In this document: positions 16,059 through 25,601 of the stretch, in pieces
Numbering within the stretch: the first letter of the stretch is position 1
Layout of the letters: each line of letters starts with the position of its first letter
Source: Candidatus Scatonaster coprocaballi
GTDB lineage: Bacteria; Bacillota; Clostridia; Saccharofermentanales; Saccharofermentanaceae
Length of the DNA: 61,406 bases
Reading direction: 5' to 3'
Assembly (NCBI GenBank): GCA_018064475.1
Contig: JAGHVD010000017.1
Coordinates: 1 to 61,406 of the forward strand
Position numbers and translations under genes: made by a program
Notes under the pieces: model-generated
The model's input: only the letters and a program-made list of their open reading frames with translations
Databases searched by the model: none
Told to the model about the DNA's origin: nothing

Positions 16059-18776
16059 ATGCTTCTAGAGAAGAAGGACGCCCAGCGTATTCTCATTTTT
16101 ATATATGTGATCGTCTGTATATTCTTCCTGTTTCTGTCCAAACAAGTTGAAGAATATCCATTGTTTTTCAATATCTACTGTATCCTCACGCCGATCGTAG
16201 TGATTCTGTTGACAAAGATTGCTGGGAAAAACTACCAGTTTTCCATGTACCTGATTACGACATTGTACTTAGTGCTGGTCGTCTTGTATGGGATTTACTA
16301 TCAGAATCCGGGCACGATTCAGAACGGATTTATCACAGTAGCCTGTATCATTTCTTTGTTCTTTGACTTTGGAATCAACTTGTACTGCCTGATGTTCACA
16401 GCCATGTACTATTCTTTCTGGATCGTCTTCGATTTGGATACTTTGCTTGCATATCGTACCCCAATGGAGATGGGCGTTCGTATCACGCTCCTGATTGTTG
16501 CCCAGATCTTCTTGATGGCACTGGTTTCGTCCATCAAACTATCCAAGCAGACGCTTGAACAGAAGTCGCAGAGTACAGAAGATCTGCTCAAAATCGTTGA
16601 GATGAAGAAGAAGGATGCGATTGCGGCATCGCAGACAAAGGCCGACTTCTTAGCCAGTATGTCCCATGAGATCCGTACGCCGATGAATGCAATTGTCGGT
16701 ATGACCGAGATGATCCTTCGAGACGATATCAATCCAAGTGTGCGTGAGAATGCGCGAAATATCAAGAGCGCGGGCAATGCGCTTCTTTCCATTGTTAATG
16801 ATATTCTGGACTTCTCTAAAATCGAATCCGGTAAGATGGAGATCATTAACGTACGTTATCAGCTGACATCCGTCGTGAACGATATTATCAATATTATCTC
16901 CGTGCGTATGGCGGATAAGAATCTGGATCTGGTGGTCAGCATCGACCCTAGGATCCCTTCTGATCTGGTAGGCGACGAGATTCGAATCCGTCAGATCCTG
17001 CTGAATCTGCTGAATAATGCTGTGAAATTCACTTCGGAAGGACATATCTCCTTAACCGTCTCCTATCAGCCGGTCTCCAGTGATATGTGTCTGCTGCACT
17101 TCGATGTTTCCGATACAGGTATGGGCATTCGTCCGGAAGATAAGCAGAGACTGTTTGGAAGCTTCCAGCGTCTGGATTCCAGACAGAATCGTTCTGTAGA
17201 AGGCACGGGACTCGGTCTTTCAATCTGTAAGCGCTTGATGGACCTGATGGGCGGTACGATCTCCGTGGAGAGTGAATACGGCAAAGGAAGTACATTCTCT
17301 TTCGAACTTCACCAATACATTGCCAAGCAGAAACCATTGGCCAGTATTCCGGATCCGAAGAAAGAACATATTCTTTACTTTGATGAGAAGGGAATCTATC
17401 GTGATTCGGCTCGAAGCGATCTGCAGAAGATGGGCGTATCCGCACGCTTCGTATCGAGAATTGGAGATTTGGATACCGTAACCAATTCTGAATATTCGTA
17501 TTTCTTTGTTTCCAAGGTGCTTTTCGATGAGTATTCACACGAGATTCGTAACTTTGTAGTGAATCATGGTCAGCCCAAGGTCGTTCTGATGATCGATAAG
17601 AATGATCTGGCTACCGGATATAAGGACATTCTCGTTGTACATCGTCCTGTCTACTGCGCAGTATTTGCTTCCGTGCTTCAGGATCAGCCATTGGAGTCCC
17701 GCGATGAGAATGAGTTCCAGGAGACATTCATTGCACCTTCTGCGCGCATTCTTGTTGTCGACGACAATGCGGTCAATCTCAAAGTTGTGAAAGGCCTTCT
17801 TGAGCCATATCAGATGCATGTGGATACAGCATCAAGTGGACAACAGTGTCTGGATATTCTGAAATCCGATACAGAACCCTACAACCTGATCTTCATGGAT
17901 CACATGATGCCGGAGATGGATGGAATCGATACCCTTCGACTGATCCGCGCAATGGATGGCGAGTATTTCACACAGGTGCCGGTGATTGCATTGACGGCGA
18001 ACGCAGTGAGCGGTGTAAGAGAGATGTTCAGGAAAGAAGGCTTCCAGGACTATGTCAGTAAGCCAATTGAATTGGCTCAATTGGAAAAAGCACTCAAAGA
18101 CAATCTGCCCGAGGAGATGATCATTCGCAAACAACATACGGTGCAGAGTACGCCGGTATCTGGTGAAGGTGAGATCGTCCTACGCGGTGTGGATGTGCGC
18201 AGAGGTATGCTGAATTGTGGCAATCGTTTCGAGAACTATTTGGATCTTCTGAAGGTGGTCTATGAGGATGGGTTGGTGAAGCATGCGCGACTCCAGGAAC
18301 TTGCGGAGTCCAAGGACTATGAGACTTATGGTATAGAAGCTCACGCACTAAAGAGTGTTGCGGCATCGATCGGTGCCCAGGATCTTTCAGAACGGGCCAA
18401 AGAACACGAATTTGCAAACTATGAGAAGAATTACAAATTTATCGATACGCACTACAAAGATTTGTTGTCGCAGTACCAGTCCTTGCTGGACGATATTGGT
18501 CTGGAACTTGAGGCGAGAGGTGCCTTGAGCGCTAGTTCCGACGCCACTGCTTCTGATGAACCGAAGCCGGTCTTCCCTGAAGAAGAGTGGGACAAATCAC
18601 TCCTGAGTATTCGCTCGAGTATCGAAGATTTTGATTCAGACAGTGCAATGCAGATGCTGGACTGGATGCTCGGCTATGATGTGGGTGCAGAGCGCGAACT
18701 GGCCCTCCGAAGAACCCGGAATTACTTAGGTGATTTCCAGTACGATGAAGCCGCTGAAAGCCTGAAGAACCTTTAA
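16059..18776 (+). CDS. Hybrid sensor histidine kinase with pseudo-receiver, receiver and Hpt domains
   Basis: A 905-residue phosphorelay protein. Residues ~10-165 hold about six membrane segments with short loops. A coiled coil leads to HisKA (FLASMSHEIRTPMN, His203) and an ATPase domain (NLLNNAVKFT, DTGMGI, GTGLGLSICKRL). Residues ~435-550 look like a receiver fold without the phosphoacceptor Asp. A true receiver follows (ILVVDDN, Asp614 in FMDHMMPEMDG, lysine in YVSKPIE). The Hpt-like domain carries EAHALKSVAASIGA (His762). A helical C-terminal tail ends the protein. The phosphoryl group probably goes on to the GGDEF response regulator encoded next. Confidence 0.9.
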   Translation: MLLEKKDAQRILIFIYVIVCIFFLFLSKQVEEYPLFFNIYCILTPIVVILLTKIAGKNYQFSMYLITTLYLVLVVLYGIYYQNPGTIQNGFITVACIISLFFDFGINLYCLMFTAMYYSFWIVFDLDTLLAYRTPMEMGVRITLLIVAQIFLMALVSSIKLSKQTLEQKSQSTEDLLKIVEMKKKDAIAASQTKADFLASMSHEIRTPMNAIVGMTEMILRDDINPSVRENARNIKSAGNALLSIVNDILDFSKIESGKMEIINVRYQLTSVVNDIINIISVRMADKNLDLVVSIDPRIPSDLVGDEIRIRQILLNLLNNAVKFTSEGHISLTVSYQPVSSDMCLLHFDVSDTGMGIRPEDKQRLFGSFQRLDSRQNRSVEGTGLGLSICKRLMDLMGGTISVESEYGKGSTFSFELHQYIAKQKPLASIPDPKKEHILYFDEKGIYRDSARSDLQKMGVSARFVSRIGDLDTVTNSEYSYFFVSKVLFDEYSHEIRNFVVNHGQPKVVLMIDKNDLATGYKDILVVHRPVYCAVFASVLQDQPLESRDENEFQETFIAPSARILVVDDNAVNLKVVKGLLEPYQMHVDTASSGQQCLDILKSDTEPYNLIFMDHMMPEMDGIDTLRLIRAMDGEYFTQVPVIALTANAVSGVREMFRKEGFQDYVSKPIELAQLEKALKDNLPEEMIIRKQHTVQSTPVSGEGEIVLRGVDVRRGMLNCGNRFENYLDLLKVVYEDGLVKHARLQELAESKDYETYGIEAHALKSVAASIGAQDLSERAKEHEFANYEKNYKFIDTHYKDLLSQYQSLLDDIGLELEARGALSASSDATASDEPKPVFPEEEWDKSLLSIRSSIEDFDSDSAMQMLDWMLGYDVGAERELALRRTRNYLGDFQYDEAAESLKNL

Positions 18777-18805
18777 GGCATGTGAATCAGACAGGAGATA
18801 GACTT

Positions 18806-20176
18806 GTGGAGAAAGAAAAGACGATCTTAGTTGTTGATGATAGCAAAGCCAATCTGACGTTAGCGAAGCAGGCACTTGAGGATTATTATCAGGTAAGCTT
18901 GGTGCCATCAGGAAGTATGGCGCTTCGGTATCTTGAGAAGCATGTTCCGAGCTTGATCCTGCTGGACATTAATATGCCGGAGATGGACGGATTAGAGACC
19001 CTTCGCCAGATTCGTATGTTGGAAGAGGGCGGGGATATTCCGGTCATCTTTCTTACCTCTCGTACAGATCCGGAAACGGAAGTCTCCTGTCTGCGATTGG
19101 GTGCGTCAGACTTCATCGGAAAACCATTCGTGCCGGAAGTTATGCGAAGCCGTATCGCCAGAACACTCGAGCTCGAGGACTACCGACGCCGCGCAGAGAA
19201 ACGCGCGAAAAGATTCGAGAATATTGCCTTGACGGACGGACTCACAGGACTTTGGAATCGTTCGTATCTGACAACGAAGATTCATGAGGTACTTGCTCGT
19301 GGTTCTCAAGCAGCTTATCTAATCGTCGATGTGGACCATTTTAAGAGCGTCAACGATAAACTTGGCCACATCAAAGGCGATGAGGTACTGAAGCGTATTG
19401 CGCACATGATGGCGGAAGCTTTCCCAGATGATATCGTCGCGAGATTAGGTGGCGATGAGTTTGTAATCTTCATCGAGAATCCGCCGGAGAACGATAAGCT
19501 GAGTTCGCGTATTACGAAGTTCCAGACATGGGTCAATGATGACTTAAAGAATTCTGCCAATGGTATTCCGACACTTTCAATCGGTGTGGCATTTGCCCCA
19601 CAGGATGGTGATAGTATGGAAACCCTGTACGACAAGGCGGACCGTGCACTCTACTATGTTAAGAAGGAAGGCCGTAATAATTTCAGATTCTATACGTCAA
19701 CATTGCCTTCGAAGCAGGCGCAGACGGAGAGACCGGATACAGAGAGCCAAGATGTTCAAGAATTGCTTCAACAGCTCAAAGAACCCGGAACGATCCGAGG
19801 TGCGTACTGGCAGGAGTATGAACCCTTCCTTGCGATATTCCGCTTCATTGAACGTATGATATCCCGATCGGATGGAACGTTCTGCGTCATGCTTGTCACA
19901 ATGGTCGATTCCAATGGCAACAAACTGGAGAATGATCTTCTGCAGGAAGGAATGGATACATTATTCTCGACCATTCAGAATACGTTGCGTAAGGGCGATG
20001 TCTTTACCAAACTTAGTAGTACGCAGTATGTAGTGATGTTGCCGTCTGCCAATGCCGAGAAAGGCGGACAGGTGGCGGCCAAACGATTGGAGAGTGCTTT
20101 TGCCGAAGCAAATCAGGATGAAAGCGTACGCATTAAGATCGATCTAACGATGTTGGATCTTCTGGAAAGGGCGTAA
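18806..20176 (+). CDS. Response regulator with active GGDEF and a second degenerate GGDEF domain
   Basis: 456 residues from a GTG preceded by AGGAG at 8 bp; a GTG at 18782 is an alternative. The receiver has ILVVDDS and the phosphoacceptor in LLDINMPEMDG. The diguanylate cyclase domain has an intact GGDEF (215-219), but the inhibitory I-site five residues before it reads FPDD, lacking the arginine. The C-terminal region (~310-456) looks like a second GGDEF fold: SSTQY stands at 404-408, and RKGD at 395-398 sits exactly five residues before it, the canonical RxxD I-site spacing. Synthesis and product sensing may thus be split between two domains. It follows the hybrid kinase by about 30 bp. 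Confidence 0.88.
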   Translation: MEKEKTILVVDDSKANLTLAKQALEDYYQVSLVPSGSMALRYLEKHVPSLILLDINMPEMDGLETLRQIRMLEEGGDIPVIFLTSRTDPETEVSCLRLGASDFIGKPFVPEVMRSRIARTLELEDYRRRAEKRAKRFENIALTDGLTGLWNRSYLTTKIHEVLARGSQAAYLIVDVDHFKSVNDKLGHIKGDEVLKRIAHMMAEAFPDDIVARLGGDEFVIFIENPPENDKLSSRITKFQTWVNDDLKNSANGIPTLSIGVAFAPQDGDSMETLYDKADRALYYVKKEGRNNFRFYTSTLPSKQAQTERPDTESQDVQELLQQLKEPGTIRGAYWQEYEPFLAIFRFIERMISRSDGTFCVMLVTMVDSNGNKLENDLLQEGMDTLFSTIQNTLRKGDVFTKLSSTQYVVMLPSANAEKGGQVAAKRLESAFAEANQDESVRIKIDLTMLDLLERA

Positions 20177-20208
20177 TATAGAGATTCTTTGAGAACTTCC
20201 ATTTTGCT

Positions 20209-20237
20209 GTGCCAGTGGGACGGTATTATGGTAAAAT
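20209..20237 (+). promoter_or_regulatory. Promoter of serS
   Basis: An extended -10, TGGTAAAAT (20229-20237), with only a weak -35 about 17 bp upstream. No T-box-like leader fits in the 34 bp left before the start codon. Confidence 0.45.
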
Positions 20238-20270
20238 AATATGGTTATTTAAGAATTGGAGGCGGAAAAC

Positions 20271-21560
20271 ATGCTCGATATTAAATTTGTTCGTGCGAAT
20301 CCGGATGCTGTAAAGGAAAACATCAAGAAGAAGTTTCAGGATGAGAAGATCCCCATGGTGGATCAGGTCATCGAATTAGATAAAGCGCTTCGTGAGGCGA
20401 AGACTCGTGTTGAGTACCTGAGAAGTCAGCGAAACACCATCAGTAAGCAGATTGGTGCATTTATGGCTCAGGGCAAGAAAGACGAAGCTGAACAGGCGAA
20501 GAAACAGGTTGCTGAGATGGCTGACGAGATGGCGGCACTGGATGTGAAGGAACAGGAGCTTGCAGCAGAAGTTCGCAAGATCATGCTGGTTCTGCCGAAC
20601 ATCATTGATGATTCTGTCCCGATTGGTAAAGATGATAGTGCGAACGTTGAGAATGAGCGCTTCGGCGAGCCGCTAGTGCCGGATTTCGAAGTACCGTACC
20701 ACGTTGATATTATGGAAAGATTTGACGGCATCGATCTGGATGCTGCAAGAAAGACCAGTGGTAACGGTTTCTATTACCTCAAGGGTGATATTGCAAGACT
20801 TCATTCCGCGATCCTTTCTTATGCACGTGATTTCATGATCGACCGTGGATTCACTTACTACGTACCTCCGTTCATGATCCGTTCTGCAGTTGTGGACGGT
20901 GTCATGAGCTTCTCTGAGATGGAGAACATGATGTATAAGATCGAGGGCGAAGATCTTTACCTCATCGGTACATCCGAGCACTCCATGATCGGTAAGTTTA
21001 TCGATACGATTCTTGATGAGGAACAGCTTCCTCAGACTCTGACTTCCTACTCTCCGTGCTTCCGTAAGGAAGTAGGTGCACATGGTATCGAAGAGCGTGG
21101 TGTCTATCGTATCCACCAGTTCGAGAAGCAGGAGATGATCGTCGTCTGCAAGCCAGAGGAAAGTATGGATTGGTACAACAAACTGTGGCAGAATTCCGTA
21201 GACTTCTTCAGAAGTCTGGATATCCCGGTTCGTACTTTGGAGTGCTGCTCCGGTGACTTGGCTGACTTGAAGGTGAAGTCCTGTGACGTGGAAGCATGGT
21301 CTCCTCGTCAGCAGAAGTATTTCGAAGTTGGTTCCTGCTCCAATCTGGGTGATGCACAGGCTCGTCGTCTGGGTATTCGTATCCGTAGCAAGGAGAAGGG
21401 CAACTACTTGGCTCATACGCTCAATAATACAGTTGTCGCACCGCCGCGTATGTTGATTGCTTTCCTCGAGAACAATCTGAATGCAGATGGCTCCGTGAAC
21501 ATCCCTGAACCACTCCGTATGTATATGGGTGGTAAGGCGAAGATCGAACCGAAGAAGTAA
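20271..21560 (+). CDS. serS: Seryl-tRNA synthetase
   Basis: 429 residues from the ATG after GGAGGCGG. It charges tRNA-Ser in the cytosol. The N-terminal two-helix antiparallel coiled coil (about residues 30-105, with YLRSQRNTISKQIG) is the tRNA-binding arm. The class II core has motif 2, FRKEVGAHGIEERGVYRIHQF, trimmed here to its recognisable part, and motif 3 with NTVVAPPRMLIAFLEN. Length and motifs are those of a normal bacterial SerRS. It is the first gene of a unit with an anchored hypothetical protein 14 bp downstream. Confidence 0.96.
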   Translation: MLDIKFVRANPDAVKENIKKKFQDEKIPMVDQVIELDKALREAKTRVEYLRSQRNTISKQIGAFMAQGKKDEAEQAKKQVAEMADEMAALDVKEQELAAEVRKIMLVLPNIIDDSVPIGKDDSANVENERFGEPLVPDFEVPYHVDIMERFDGIDLDAARKTSGNGFYYLKGDIARLHSAILSYARDFMIDRGFTYYVPPFMIRSAVVDGVMSFSEMENMMYKIEGEDLYLIGTSEHSMIGKFIDTILDEEQLPQTLTSYSPCFRKEVGAHGIEERGVYRIHQFEKQEMIVVCKPEESMDWYNKLWQNSVDFFRSLDIPVRTLECCSGDLADLKVKSCDVEAWSPRQQKYFEVGSCSNLGDAQARRLGIRIRSKEKGNYLAHTLNNTVVAPPRMLIAFLENNLNADGSVNIPEPLRMYMGGKAKIEPKK

Positions 21561-21574
21561 AGGGTACGTCTAAT

Positions 21575-22597
21575 ATGCGAAATCGCAAATTCATCATTGG
21601 TTTCTTAATATTTGATATTGCTTTAGTTGCTGTGATTGCATTGTTTCTTCTTATCAAGAACCCGTTTAAGCGCAAGGTAGCACCGAACACGGATCCGACG
21701 ACAGCAGGTACAACATTTGAACCTGGAGAGGATGCGACGACTATCCCCAGTGTACAGGCTTCTTTCGCCGATGTAGAGAACAAGCAGATTTATTCGACAA
21801 TACCGAATTTGGTCGGCATGCGTGAAGAGTCCGTGCTTACCGATGATGGACGTTTCTATACATCATACAAGGCCAGCTTGGATCTGGATATGGACGGAGA
21901 CGGTCAGATTGAGTCAGTATCCATCTCGCTCGACGATCATAGTGAAGCTTTCTACGTGCTCGTGAATGATAACGGCGCTGTACAGGACTACGTGATACCA
22001 GGCCTTGAATTCACATACAAGGATGCCTATGGTTGTAAGGCCTGTAAAGGTGCACTCCAGAGCTTCACTGTGGACTTGGACAGTAGTGATAAATATCAGG
22101 AAGTAGCTGTCGAGTTGAACCGTGACACATGGATGGAATATAAGACGATCGTTGTTCGTTATGACGGCAATCAAATCTGCGCTTCCATGGTGCCGGGCAA
22201 GCTCAATGGCGTGTCCAATCAGGGCGAAGTTCAGTTCTATGAGTATGACTACATGACAGGTCGTCATCAGCTATTTCGTACATATACCATGTCTGCAGAT
22301 CAGGATTTCCTGCAACCACAATCGGACTTCTTTGTAGATGCCGAAGTAGAACGGGCGACTCTTCTGACAACGCTGAAGACAGATGTGCAGGGTATTGATT
22401 CGCAGTCACAGCCAGCTACAGTGAAGGCAGGTACCTCGTTCTATTGGTATTGCACAGATAATGAGACGTATGTTGAGGTAGTAGCGGGTGATGGTGAGAT
22501 CTATCAGTTTCCTATTGAGAAGGAGGAAATCACCAATTCAACGGGCAAAGAAGAGACAATCTACAAGATTGCCGGCTTGTTAGCATCGGAGTTTTGA
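21575..22597 (+). CDS. Hypothetical protein with N-terminal membrane anchor
   Basis: 340 residues of unrecognised family. An N-terminal hydrophobic segment (about 8-28, IIGFLIFDIALVAVIALFLLI) is followed by basic residues and a Thr/Pro-rich linker (~38-62), so most of the protein should be outside the cell. LDLDMDGDGQIES (near 108) is a DxDxDG calcium-binding-like loop, as found in surface beta-propeller and dockerin-type proteins, in a region that reads as beta-strand rich. Two closely spaced cysteines (CKAC) could form a disulphide. It lies 14 bp after serS and 92 bp before pssA. Function unknown. Confidence 0.7.
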   Translation: MRNRKFIIGFLIFDIALVAVIALFLLIKNPFKRKVAPNTDPTTAGTTFEPGEDATTIPSVQASFADVENKQIYSTIPNLVGMREESVLTDDGRFYTSYKASLDLDMDGDGQIESVSISLDDHSEAFYVLVNDNGAVQDYVIPGLEFTYKDAYGCKACKGALQSFTVDLDSSDKYQEVAVELNRDTWMEYKTIVVRYDGNQICASMVPGKLNGVSNQGEVQFYEYDYMTGRHQLFRTYTMSADQDFLQPQSDFFVDAEVERATLLTTLKTDVQGIDSQSQPATVKAGTSFYWYCTDNETYVEVVAGDGEIYQFPIEKEEITNSTGKEETIYKIAGLLASEF

Positions 22598-22689
22598 CCG
22601 ACATAATGAAATTTCCTCTCGACAGAGAGGGAGATTAAACGTATTATAACGTATGAATGAGGCGAAAAACTTATAGAGGGGTAGATTGA

Positions 22690-23385
22690 GTGGAGCCTGA
22701 ACAAGAGAAGAAAGTTATCCAGCAGGGGAAGAGAGCGCTGGAACACGGTGAGTTGCCGTTTTGCATCGGTTACTACAATCGTTCTGTAATTCTGACTTAC
22801 ATCAGTTTGATTTCTGCTGTGGGTGGAATTTGCTTTGCATATGTTACTTTTCTTACGTGGTCTGTCGTCTGCTTAATTGTGGCAGGTGTCTGCGATATGT
22901 TCGACGGGAAGATTGCACGTGCTTGCAAAAATCGTTCAGACAAAGAGAAAGACTTCGGCGTACAGCTGGATTCACTCGCAGATACGGTTGCTTTCGTAGT
23001 GCTTCCGGTTCTCATTTCTATGGAAATGGGACATATTGATCCAGTCAGTATCACGATTTGCGTGTTGTATGTGATGGCCGGTGTATGCCGACTCGGATAT
23101 TTTAACGTACTGGTCGCGCATACGAATACAGATCAACCTGTTCCGAATTACACAGGACTTCCGGTCACTTCTGCTGCGATTATTTTCCCGACACTTTGGC
23201 TGATCTTCAGATTGCTTCCGAAGTGTCCGACACTGTATATCTACGACGGCATCATGTTCCTGACAGCCATGTTATTCGTCTCTCGTCTCAAGATCAGAAA
23301 GCCGAAGGGCATCGCCTACTACATCTTTACGGCCATCGCAGTGATTGGTATTGGCTTGCTCCTTTATCTTCAGTACGGAAAGTAA
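22690..23385 (+). CDS. pssA: CDP-diacylglycerol-serine O-phosphatidyltransferase
   Basis: 231 residues from a GTG start with GAGGGG upstream. It makes phosphatidylserine from CDP-diacylglycerol and serine at the cytoplasmic membrane. The CDP-alcohol phosphotransferase motif is clear: CDMFDGKIAR, an insert, then FGVQLDSLAD, which together supply the four metal-binding aspartates. About six to seven membrane segments follow the amphipathic N-terminus. The insert KNRSDKEKD between AR and FG is typical of Gram-positive PssA. No phosphatidylserine decarboxylase gene is in view. Confidence 0.9.
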   Translation: MEPEQEKKVIQQGKRALEHGELPFCIGYYNRSVILTYISLISAVGGICFAYVTFLTWSVVCLIVAGVCDMFDGKIARACKNRSDKEKDFGVQLDSLADTVAFVVLPVLISMEMGHIDPVSITICVLYVMAGVCRLGYFNVLVAHTNTDQPVPNYTGLPVTSAAIIFPTLWLIFRLLPKCPTLYIYDGIMFLTAMLFVSRLKIRKPKGIAYYIFTAIAVIGIGLLLYLQYGK

Positions 23386-23412
23386 GTTCTACATCTTCAT
23401 TTCTAAAAAATG

Positions 23413-23454
23413 AAAAACCACGAGATCCGATTGAAGGGATTTCGTGGTTTCATT
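23413..23454. terminator. Bidirectional terminator between pssA and trpA
   Basis: AACCACGAGATCC pairs with GGGATTTCGTGGTT with one G-U pair. The minus side ends in TTTTTCATTTTTT, the better T tract, and the plus side in TTTCATTG. Confidence 0.8.
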
Positions 23455-23487
23455 GTTAATCGTCTTTTTCTAGGGCGAAGAGATTCA

Positions 23488-24240
23488 TTACGCCTGAAGT
23501 GCGGCCTTGATCTCCTTGATATATTCAGCGATGTGACTGGGTGCTTCCGTACCATACTTCTCGAGAAGCTCAACTACACCGGAAGGAAGGACAACGCCGT
23601 CAGAGTAAGTCGCGGCAGTCTTGGCCTGGATAGCGGTAGAGATGGAAGCAGAGGTCACACAAGGAAGGGTGACACCCTGTGCGCGTACATCGGAAACGAC
23701 TGTAGAACTCTCACCCTCGCCGGCATCGGCAGAGATATAGAGGAATCCTTCTGCATCCTTTGCAATCATGGAAATTCGATTGGTAGATGTCGGAGCCAGT
23801 ACGGAAATCAGTGAAATACCGACTTCTTTGCAGATCTCTGCAAACTCGGATTTTTCTTCATACGGCACGTCTGGGATGATGATGCCGTCTATGCCACAAG
23901 AAGCAGCTTTGCGAATGAAGTCCTCTGTGCCATAGGAGAAGACGGGATTTGCGTAAGTTACCAGTACGAATGGAACCGTGATTTCTTTGCGAAGGTCACT
24001 GACCAGTTCGAAGATTTCATCAGCATAGGTGCCGACTTTCAGCGCGCGGTCGTAAGAAGCCTGCACGACCGGGCTTTCTGCGGTCGGATCAGAGAAGGGG
24101 ATGCCCAATTCAATGATATCTGCGCCACCTTCAACCATGGCTCTAACCGCGGCCTTTGTCACATCGCGATTCGGGTCACCACAGGTGATGAAAGGAATCA
24201 GTACTTTATTATTTGTAAAAACACTTTCTAACTTATTCAT
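23488..24240 (-). CDS. trpA: Tryptophan synthase alpha chain, divergent
   Basis: 250 residues from the ATG at 24240, which overlaps the trpB stop by 8 bp. It should split indole-3-glycerol phosphate to indole for TrpB. The barrel opens [10 protein letters not shown], the catalytic Glu is in [11 protein letters not shown] and the Asp in FSDPTAESP. Two normally conserved regions are unusual: the loop that usually reads like SSLGVTG is [10 protein letters not shown], and the phosphate-binding GS near the end, usually like VVGSAIV, reads VVLPSGVV. It may be a slow or altered enzyme. No trpEGDCF genes lie nearby. Confidence 0.85.
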   Translation of the reverse strand: MNKLESVFTNNKVLIPFITCGDPNRDVTKAAVRAMVEGGADIIELGIPFSDPTAESPVVQASYDRALKVGTYADEIFELVSDLRKEITVPFVLVTYANPVFSYGTEDFIRKAASCGIDGIIIPDVPYEEKSEFAEICKEVGISLISVLAPTSTNRISMIAKDAEGFLYISADAGEGESSTVVSDVRAQGVTLPCVTSASISTAIQAKTAATYSDGVVLPSGVVELLEKYGTEAPSHIAEYIKEIKAALQA

Positions 24241-24979
24241 GGATGTCTTCTCCTCTGTAACGTGCAATGGCTGCACAGTCCTTGTCACCACGTCCGGAGA
24301 TCGTGGCTACAATGATTTGATCCTTACTCATGGTCGGAGCCAGCTTCATGACGTGTGCGATGGCGTGAGCCGATTCGATGGCCGGGATAATGCCTTCTAC
24401 ACGGGAAAGGTACTCGAAAGCGTTGACGGCTTCGTCATCCGTAATGGCTACATAGGAGGCGCGTCCACTGTCGTAAAGGTTCGCGTGCTCCGGTCCGATG
24501 CCAGGGTAATCCAAACCTGCGGAAATGGAGTATACCGGTGCGATCTGACCATGTTCATCCTGGCAGAAGTAGGACTTCATGCCATGGAAGATGCCCAGAC
24601 GACCTGTATTGATCGTTGCAGCTGTCTCAAATGTATCAATACCACGACCGGCTGCTTCGCATCCGATCAACTTGACGTCTTGGTCAGGAATGTAGTGGTA
24701 GAAACTACCGATTGCATTGCTTCCGCCACCTACACATGCTAATACAGCATCCGGCAGACGACCTTCTGCCTTCAGGATCTGTGCACGGGATTCGCGTGAA
24801 ATGACAGCTTGGAAATCACGAACGATCGTCGGGAACGGGTGAGGACCCATAACAGAACCCAAGCAATAGTGTGTATCAGAGATACGACGTGTCCACTCAC
24901 ACATGCATTCCGAAACGGCATCTTTCAGCGTGGCGGTTCCGGACGTAACCGGAATGACCTCTGCACCGAGAAGACGCAT
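24233..24979 (-). pseudogene. trpB: trpB, 3' part downstream of an in-frame stop
   Basis: The open frame is the C-terminal ~60% of tryptophan synthase beta. It resumes in the same frame immediately after TAA at 24985-24983, starting at [12 protein letters not shown]. It keeps the PLP-phosphate loop [10 protein letters not shown], the Glu in IGCEAAGRG and the C-terminal ISGRGDKD. The first ATG, at 24979, has no ribosome binding site, so independent translation is doubtful unless restarted after the stop. Joined to the upstream piece through one changed codon it gives a normal ~396-residue TrpB. Confidence 0.85.
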
Positions 24980-24982
24980 ACG

Positions 24983-25423
24983 TTATACATTCAAGGCTTG
25001 ACGGATGGTGTCTTCCTTACCCATGAAGATGACACATTCCATACCCATGAGGGCAGCGGCTGTCGCGGTGGCCACACCGTGCTGACCGGCACCGGTCTCG
25101 GCGATGAGACGGGTCTTGCCCATCTTCTTGGCAAGCAGTGCCTGCCCCAGAACATTGTTGATTTTATGAGAACCGGTGTGGTTGAGATCTTCACGCTTCA
25201 GGTAGATCTTGGCGCCACCGAGATCTTTGGTCATCTTCTCTGCGAAGTAAAGACGGCTTGGACGGCCGGCATAATTGTCGAGAAGATCTTGAAGCTCTGC
25301 ATTAAATTCCGGGTCATCTTTATAGCGGTTATAGGCCGCTTCCAGTTCGTTGACGGCATTCATCAGGATCTCAGGAATATACTGACCACCGTGAATACCG
25401 AATCTTCCGTTAGGGTTGGACAT
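24983..25423 (-). pseudogene. trpB: trpB, 5' part ending at an in-frame TAA
   Basis: From ATG 25423 (GGAGG 8 bases upstream) 146 codons encode the N-terminal part of tryptophan synthase beta, including [13 protein letters not shown] and the PLP lysine in [13 protein letters not shown]. The frame ends at TAA right after RQALNV. In homologues this position carries Glu or Phe before RMxLLGA; GAA to TAA, a single base change, would create it. No frame change is involved. This is either a real nonsense mutation, which makes the strain unable to form tryptophan from indole, or a sequence error. Confidence 0.85.
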
Positions 25424-25537
25424 AATTCGTGCCTCCAGCTCCAGCAGTATGGAAAAAATCCTCGCCAAACTGTACTTCTATCAGTCTGTCAAGGACGAGT
25501 CACTTTACCACTGTTTCTTAGAAATATTACCTTGATT

Positions 25538-25565
25538 ATTATATTCTTTTGCCTTGATTCGTCAA
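25538..25565 (-). promoter_or_regulatory. Promoter of trpBA
   Basis: On the minus strand TTGACG (25565-25560), a 16-bp spacer and TATAAT (25543-25538). The leader before trpB is about 105 bases, and neither a T-box nor a Trp-rich leader peptide was found in it. Confidence 0.7.
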
Positions 25566-25571
25566 GCGTGA

Positions 25572-25601
25572 TTGGGTTTTTCAGCGAATCTGTGATATAA
25601 T
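25572..25601 (+). promoter_or_regulatory. Promoter of the coaW-hemZ operon
   Basis: TTGGGT, an 18-bp spacer and TATAAT (25596-25601) with an upstream TG giving an extended -10. The ~105-base leader contains a GCGCTC/GAGCGC long-loop inverted repeat. It overlaps the divergent trpBA promoter zone. Confidence 0.65.

Noticed and set aside
20177-20270. T-box or other riboswitch before serS
   Set aside because: Only 94 bp separate the genes and the promoter takes up most of that. No T-box core sequence is present.
24979-24990. Programmed frameshift or two-subunit TrpB
   Set aside because: Both halves are in one frame with a single stop between them, so no frameshift is needed. The second half has no start signal, so a split, separately translated enzyme is unlikely.
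25424-25540. Tryptophan attenuator or T-box before trpB
   Set aside because: No tandem Trp codons in a leader frame, no terminator-like stem with a T run and no T-box core were found.
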